Below are positions 29,650 to 32,929 of a stretch of DNA of 32,929 nucleotides, piece after piece. The first letter of the stretch is position 1. Each line of letters starts with the position of its first letter. The stretch comes from Ignavibacteria bacterium. Lineage in GTDB: Bacteria > Bacteroidota > Ignavibacteria > Tepidaquicellales > OLB5. The notes below the pieces were generated by a model. The model worked only from the letters and a program-made list of their open reading frames with translations. It was not told the origin of the DNA and did no database searches. The position numbers and the translations under genes were made by a program. The stretch spans positions 1 to 32,929 of the forward strand of contig JAUQWT010000112.1 of assembly GCA_030835005.1 (NCBI GenBank). Reading direction: 5' to 3'.

Positions 29650-31422
29650 TTATTTTACAAGCATCATTTTCTTTGTTTCTTTGAAGTTATCGGCTTCTAA
29701 TGAATAGAAGTAAACACCGCTTGCATATTTCGACGCATCAAACTTAACTTCGTGTGTTCCTGCCTGAACCATTTCACCTTTCACTATTCTTTCAATTTCC
29801 CTGCCTGTAATATCAAATATCTTGATACTGACTGGCGATGCCTTTGAAAGCTGGAATCTGATTGTTGTTGAAGGATTAAACGGATTAGGATAGTTCTGTC
29901 CAAGTGAGAAACTCTCGGGAACTTCGATTGAAATTGTGTTAATTCCAATTGGAATATTATTTCCTGTAGCAGGATCTACCCTTGTATAAATAGGGTAGTT
30001 TCTTGAAACAGGTGCAGTTGTCTGAGTAAAGCTTGATGAACCCGGGTATGCTGACAAATAATATAATACGCCGAAGTTATTTGCAGTGTTTCCGGTTTTT
30101 GAAAGAACAGGATATATTTCATCACCATCTACAGTACAGCTGGCGATCTTTTTTGGTGTTGTCCACGAAGAACCATCATTTGTTGAATAACAAATGTAAA
30201 CATCATTAAAAAGTAATGTTATTGGCGCAGGATAAACAACACTGTCTTTCTGAACTGACGAGAACACGCATGCAAGTGTTGATCCGTCATCTGTATATGC
30301 AAGTGTCGGATGTGAAATGTAAGTCATACCTGTTTGTATTTCGGCAGTAGAGTTGAATACCCAGGCAGTATCGCCAAGAACAGGCATATTTGAATGATCA
30401 GCAACAACAACAGGATTTCCGCTATTTACACCGGGTGACCATGAAAGGATCTTATATCCCTTAACGCTTGATACCGGCTGCGTGCACCATGCTGCTACAA
30501 CTGTGGTTGAGTTTGGTTTGTAAATAAGATCCATACCGAACCAAGGAGCAGTACCGTCTCCATTTGCAACATAAGTTGTTGGCATAACGGTAGTCATTGC
30601 TCCAAAAGTATTGCCGCCATCTGTGGAAAGCTTGCCGGCAAGTTTTTCTGCATTTGCAGTTGATACATACCACATTGCGAAAACATTCTGCCCATTGGTA
30701 GAAGAAGCACATATTTTTCTGCCGTTTGCATCTATTTCGGCAGTTGGAGTTGCGATCTGAAGCCTAGCCCCATATGTATTTGTAGAATAATCATATTTCC
30801 TGAAGAACAAAGTATCACCTGACTGATAAACACCGCCAAGATTCGTTCCGCTTAACAGGCACGAGAAATAATCAGCACCGGGTGCCGGCACTAAATTTGT
30901 TGTTATTGAGCCTGCTCCAAGCTGTACATCAATACCTGCATATCCTCTGCTTCCTGGAGAGAACTGCCTTCCAGAAATTGTAATAGTTCTGGTTCCGTTC
31001 AGCATAACCGGCCAGATATCGGGATAAGCACCGCCAAGTGGACGTGGAGCTACTTCTATAGGAGAAGAAAGCCATGTTTGCCCGCCATCTGTGCTCACTT
31101 GATAAAGAGCTGTTCTGCTGTTTGAAACTTGTGCATTCACAGAATCAGTATACTGTACAGCAACAATAACGGTATCACCAAGCACAACAAGCATTCTCTG
31201 GTTTTGTCCGTTTGTCTGATAGTCCCACCATGTAACCATTCCGGGAACACTCATGCTCGTATCAATTGCAGCTGCTCTTGTGAATGCAACCGGATTAAGA
31301 TTCCTGTTGAGATTTAATGATGTTCCATTTTCCAGTGATTTGTCACGGATGCCCTGGTGGCCACCGGCAAATACCACAATATTAAATACGAGGAGCAACA
31401 AGATTAGAAGTGGTTTTTTCAA
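29650..31422 (-). CDS. T9SS type A sorting domain-containing protein with Asp-box-like repeats (paralog B, 590 aa; TTG start)
   Basis: C-terminus NYPNPFNPSTTIRFQLSKASPVSIKIFDITGREIERIV...GVYFYSLEADNFKETKKMMLVK; STDGGQTWLSS, STNDGSSWTTPKKI; clear similarity to paralog A (DTVIV...TDSVNAQ, GIDVQLGAGS). Confidence 0.9.
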   Translation of the reverse strand: MKKPLLILLLLVFNIVVFAGGHQGIRDKSLENGTSLNLNRNLNPVAFTRAAAIDTSMSVPGMVTWWDYQTNGQNQRMLVVLGDTVIVAVQYTDSVNAQVSNSRTALYQVSTDGGQTWLSSPIEVAPRPLGGAYPDIWPVMLNGTRTITISGRQFSPGSRGYAGIDVQLGAGSITTNLVPAPGADYFSCLLSGTNLGGVYQSGDTLFFRKYDYSTNTYGARLQIATPTAEIDANGRKICASSTNGQNVFAMWYVSTANAEKLAGKLSTDGGNTFGAMTTVMPTTYVANGDGTAPWFGMDLIYKPNSTTVVAAWCTQPVSSVKGYKILSWSPGVNSGNPVVVADHSNMPVLGDTAWVFNSTAEIQTGMTYISHPTLAYTDDGSTLACVFSSVQKDSVVYPAPITLLFNDVYICYSTNDGSSWTTPKKIASCTVDGDEIYPVLSKTGNTANNFGVLYYLSAYPGSSSFTQTTAPVSRNYPIYTRVDPATGNNIPIGINTISIEVPESFSLGQNYPNPFNPSTTIRFQLSKASPVSIKIFDITGREIERIVKGEMVQAGTHEVKFDASKYASGVYFYSLEADNFKETKKMMLVK

Positions 31423-31455
31423 TTTAATTCCTTTCGTTAATTTATAAATGAAATT

Positions 31456-32929
31456 TTATTTAATTAGAATCATTTTCTTTGTATCGGTAAAACTTCCCGA
31501 GTTAAGCGTGTAGAAATAAACACCACTCGGTAAACCGGAGGCATTAAATTCGATTTCCTTTGCGCCAGATGTCTGCACTTCATCAACAAGTGTTTTAACT
31601 TCGCGCCCAAGAACATCAAATACTTTAAGCGTTACAAGTCCGGATTTAATAATATTATATTCAATCTTGGTTGACGGATTGAACGGATTCGGATAATTCT
31701 GTGTCAGACGGTATTCTTTGAGTAAATTCTGATTGTTTATTATCCCAATTGGAGGTAATGCTGCCATTTTTCTATATATCAGTGTATTCCGTGAAGCCGG
31801 AGCTGAGCCGCCAAATGAAGAAGGACCAACACCCGGATCTTTCATGTAAGTAATATGCAGTTCATACGGATTGCCGGGGGTTCCGGGATTCCAGGCAGAA
31901 ACCGAAGGATATGATTCATCAATATTAGGTGTATTGGTAATTCTGATCGGATTAGACCAGGTTGAAGCATTATCAAGTGAATAACTGCAGAAGATATCTC
32001 TTTGATTATAACCGCGGGATGTATCAGGCATTGTTACGCTATAAACACAATACAATGTGCTGCCATCTGCACTCCATCCCATCGATGGAAAATCAATATT
32101 AAACACAAAAGACATGGTAGCTACATAACTTGTGGCTGCACCTAACTGTGCCACAGTAGCAACAACAGATGTATTACCGTCAGTTCTGGTTACAACAAGC
32201 CTGGCTTCGCTATAAAGATTATCATTAGTTATGGGGTAAGCCAAGAACCACATGTCAGAATTTTTCTTATATGTAAAACCTGAACCGCCTGCTGTTGAAA
32301 CAGTATCCTGATCCCCATTCACCGTATAAGGATTAAACACAGGGGTCACTGGACCCCAGTTCGTACCATTATCTGTAGAAGTTCTCTGGTATATTCTGCT
32401 GTTAAATAACGTATCATCCTGAGTAACCGGAGCCATTATTGCAGTAACTCTGCCATTACCGTTAGTTGCCATGTGGAATCTCATATTGCTTCCAATTGTA
32501 ACTCCGGGCTGAAAGACACCACTCGTAAAATAAATTGGTGTATTTGCACCTAAGCTGGTCCCGTTCCATGTTGAAACATAAAGAGTTTCAAGTCCATTGG
32601 CACTAACGTTTCTTCTTGAGAGGATTGAAATATTCCCATTGCTCAAAACTGCATATTGCGGCCATATGCCAAAAGGTGCCGGCGAAGGATGGCCGTATTC
32701 AGTGAAAGTTCCGGCAAGAACGTCAATATCAACATATAAATTAGTATTGAGTGCGCTCCCGACATTTGTGCTGTGATTTGCAATTACAGCAGCTCCGGTG
32801 CCAGTCAACTGCAGTACCCCAAATCCTGATCTAACGTCAGGAACATCAACGTTGAAATCCCATGACTGTCCGCCATTAGTTGTGAAGGAATATTTCGTCC
32901 TCCTTGAAGTTGCTCCGGCAAAATCCAAC
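31456..32929 (-). CDS. T9SS type A sorting domain-containing protein with Asp-box-like repeats (paralog C; 5' end beyond window)
   Basis: C-terminus NYPNPFNPSTKIEYNIIKSGLVTLKVFDVLGREVKTLV...GVYFYTLNSGSFTDTKKMILIK; TNGGQSWDFN, TSTDNGTNWGPVTP, SLDNASTWSNPIRITN. Open to the window end. Confidence 0.88.
   Translation of the reverse strand, partial: LDFAGATSRRTKYSFTTNGGQSWDFNVDVPDVRSGFGVLQLTGTGAAVIANHSTNVGSALNTNLYVDIDVLAGTFTEYGHPSPAPFGIWPQYAVLSNGNISILSRRNVSANGLETLYVSTWNGTSLGANTPIYFTSGVFQPGVTIGSNMRFHMATNGNGRVTAIMAPVTQDDTLFNSRIYQRTSTDNGTNWGPVTPVFNPYTVNGDQDTVSTAGGSGFTYKKNSDMWFLAYPITNDNLYSEARLVVTRTDGNTSVVATVAQLGAATSYVATMSFVFNIDFPSMGWSADGSTLYCVYSVTMPDTSRGYNQRDIFCSYSLDNASTWSNPIRITNTPNIDESYPSVSAWNPGTPGNPYELHITYMKDPGVGPSSFGGSAPASRNTLIYRKMAALPPIGIINNQNLLKEYRLTQNYPNPFNPSTKIEYNIIKSGLVTLKVFDVLGREVKTLVDEVQTSGAKEIEFNASGLPSGVYFYTLNSGSFTDTKKMILIK

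Overview
The window looks like a chromosomal segment from an Ignavibacteria/Chlorobi-group (Bacteroidota-type) bacterium. This is inferred from C-terminal T9SS sorting domains (NYPNPFNPSTKI...GVYFYTLxxGxFxxTKKMILVK), a GWxTD protein, a PorV/PorQ-like protein and an AT-rich composition. The left ~18.6 kb is mostly housekeeping genes: partial ligA (-), rodZ-like (-), a plus-strand run (ygfZ-like, class I FBP aldolase, a tiny basic ORF missing from the ORF track, EamA transporter, Gfo/Idh/MocA oxidoreductase, CCA/polyA nucleotidyltransferase), XerD-like recombinase overlapping a 7TM-HD (PgpH-type) phosphohydrolase, a 100-aa orphan, a Kup K+ transporter with no conventional start codon, and a tight minus-strand operon (YbbR-like, CPBP, pdxJ, sirtuin, lptB, PIG-L, zincin). 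The right ~14 kb is a cell-envelope/T9SS accessory region: GWxTD protein, a three-gene TonB-receptor / 1099-aa exported protein / PorV-like unit, and a tandem array of three paralogous Asp-box T9SS cargo proteins, the last truncated by the window edge. I saw no CRISPR array, rRNA, tRNA or insertion sequence. The best candidates for follow-up are the TonB-receptor/cargo/PorV module with its paralogous cargo array, the possible c-di-AMP/K+ neighbourhood, the kup 5' end anomaly and the 33-aa basic ORF. No homology searches were run; all calls are from reading motifs.
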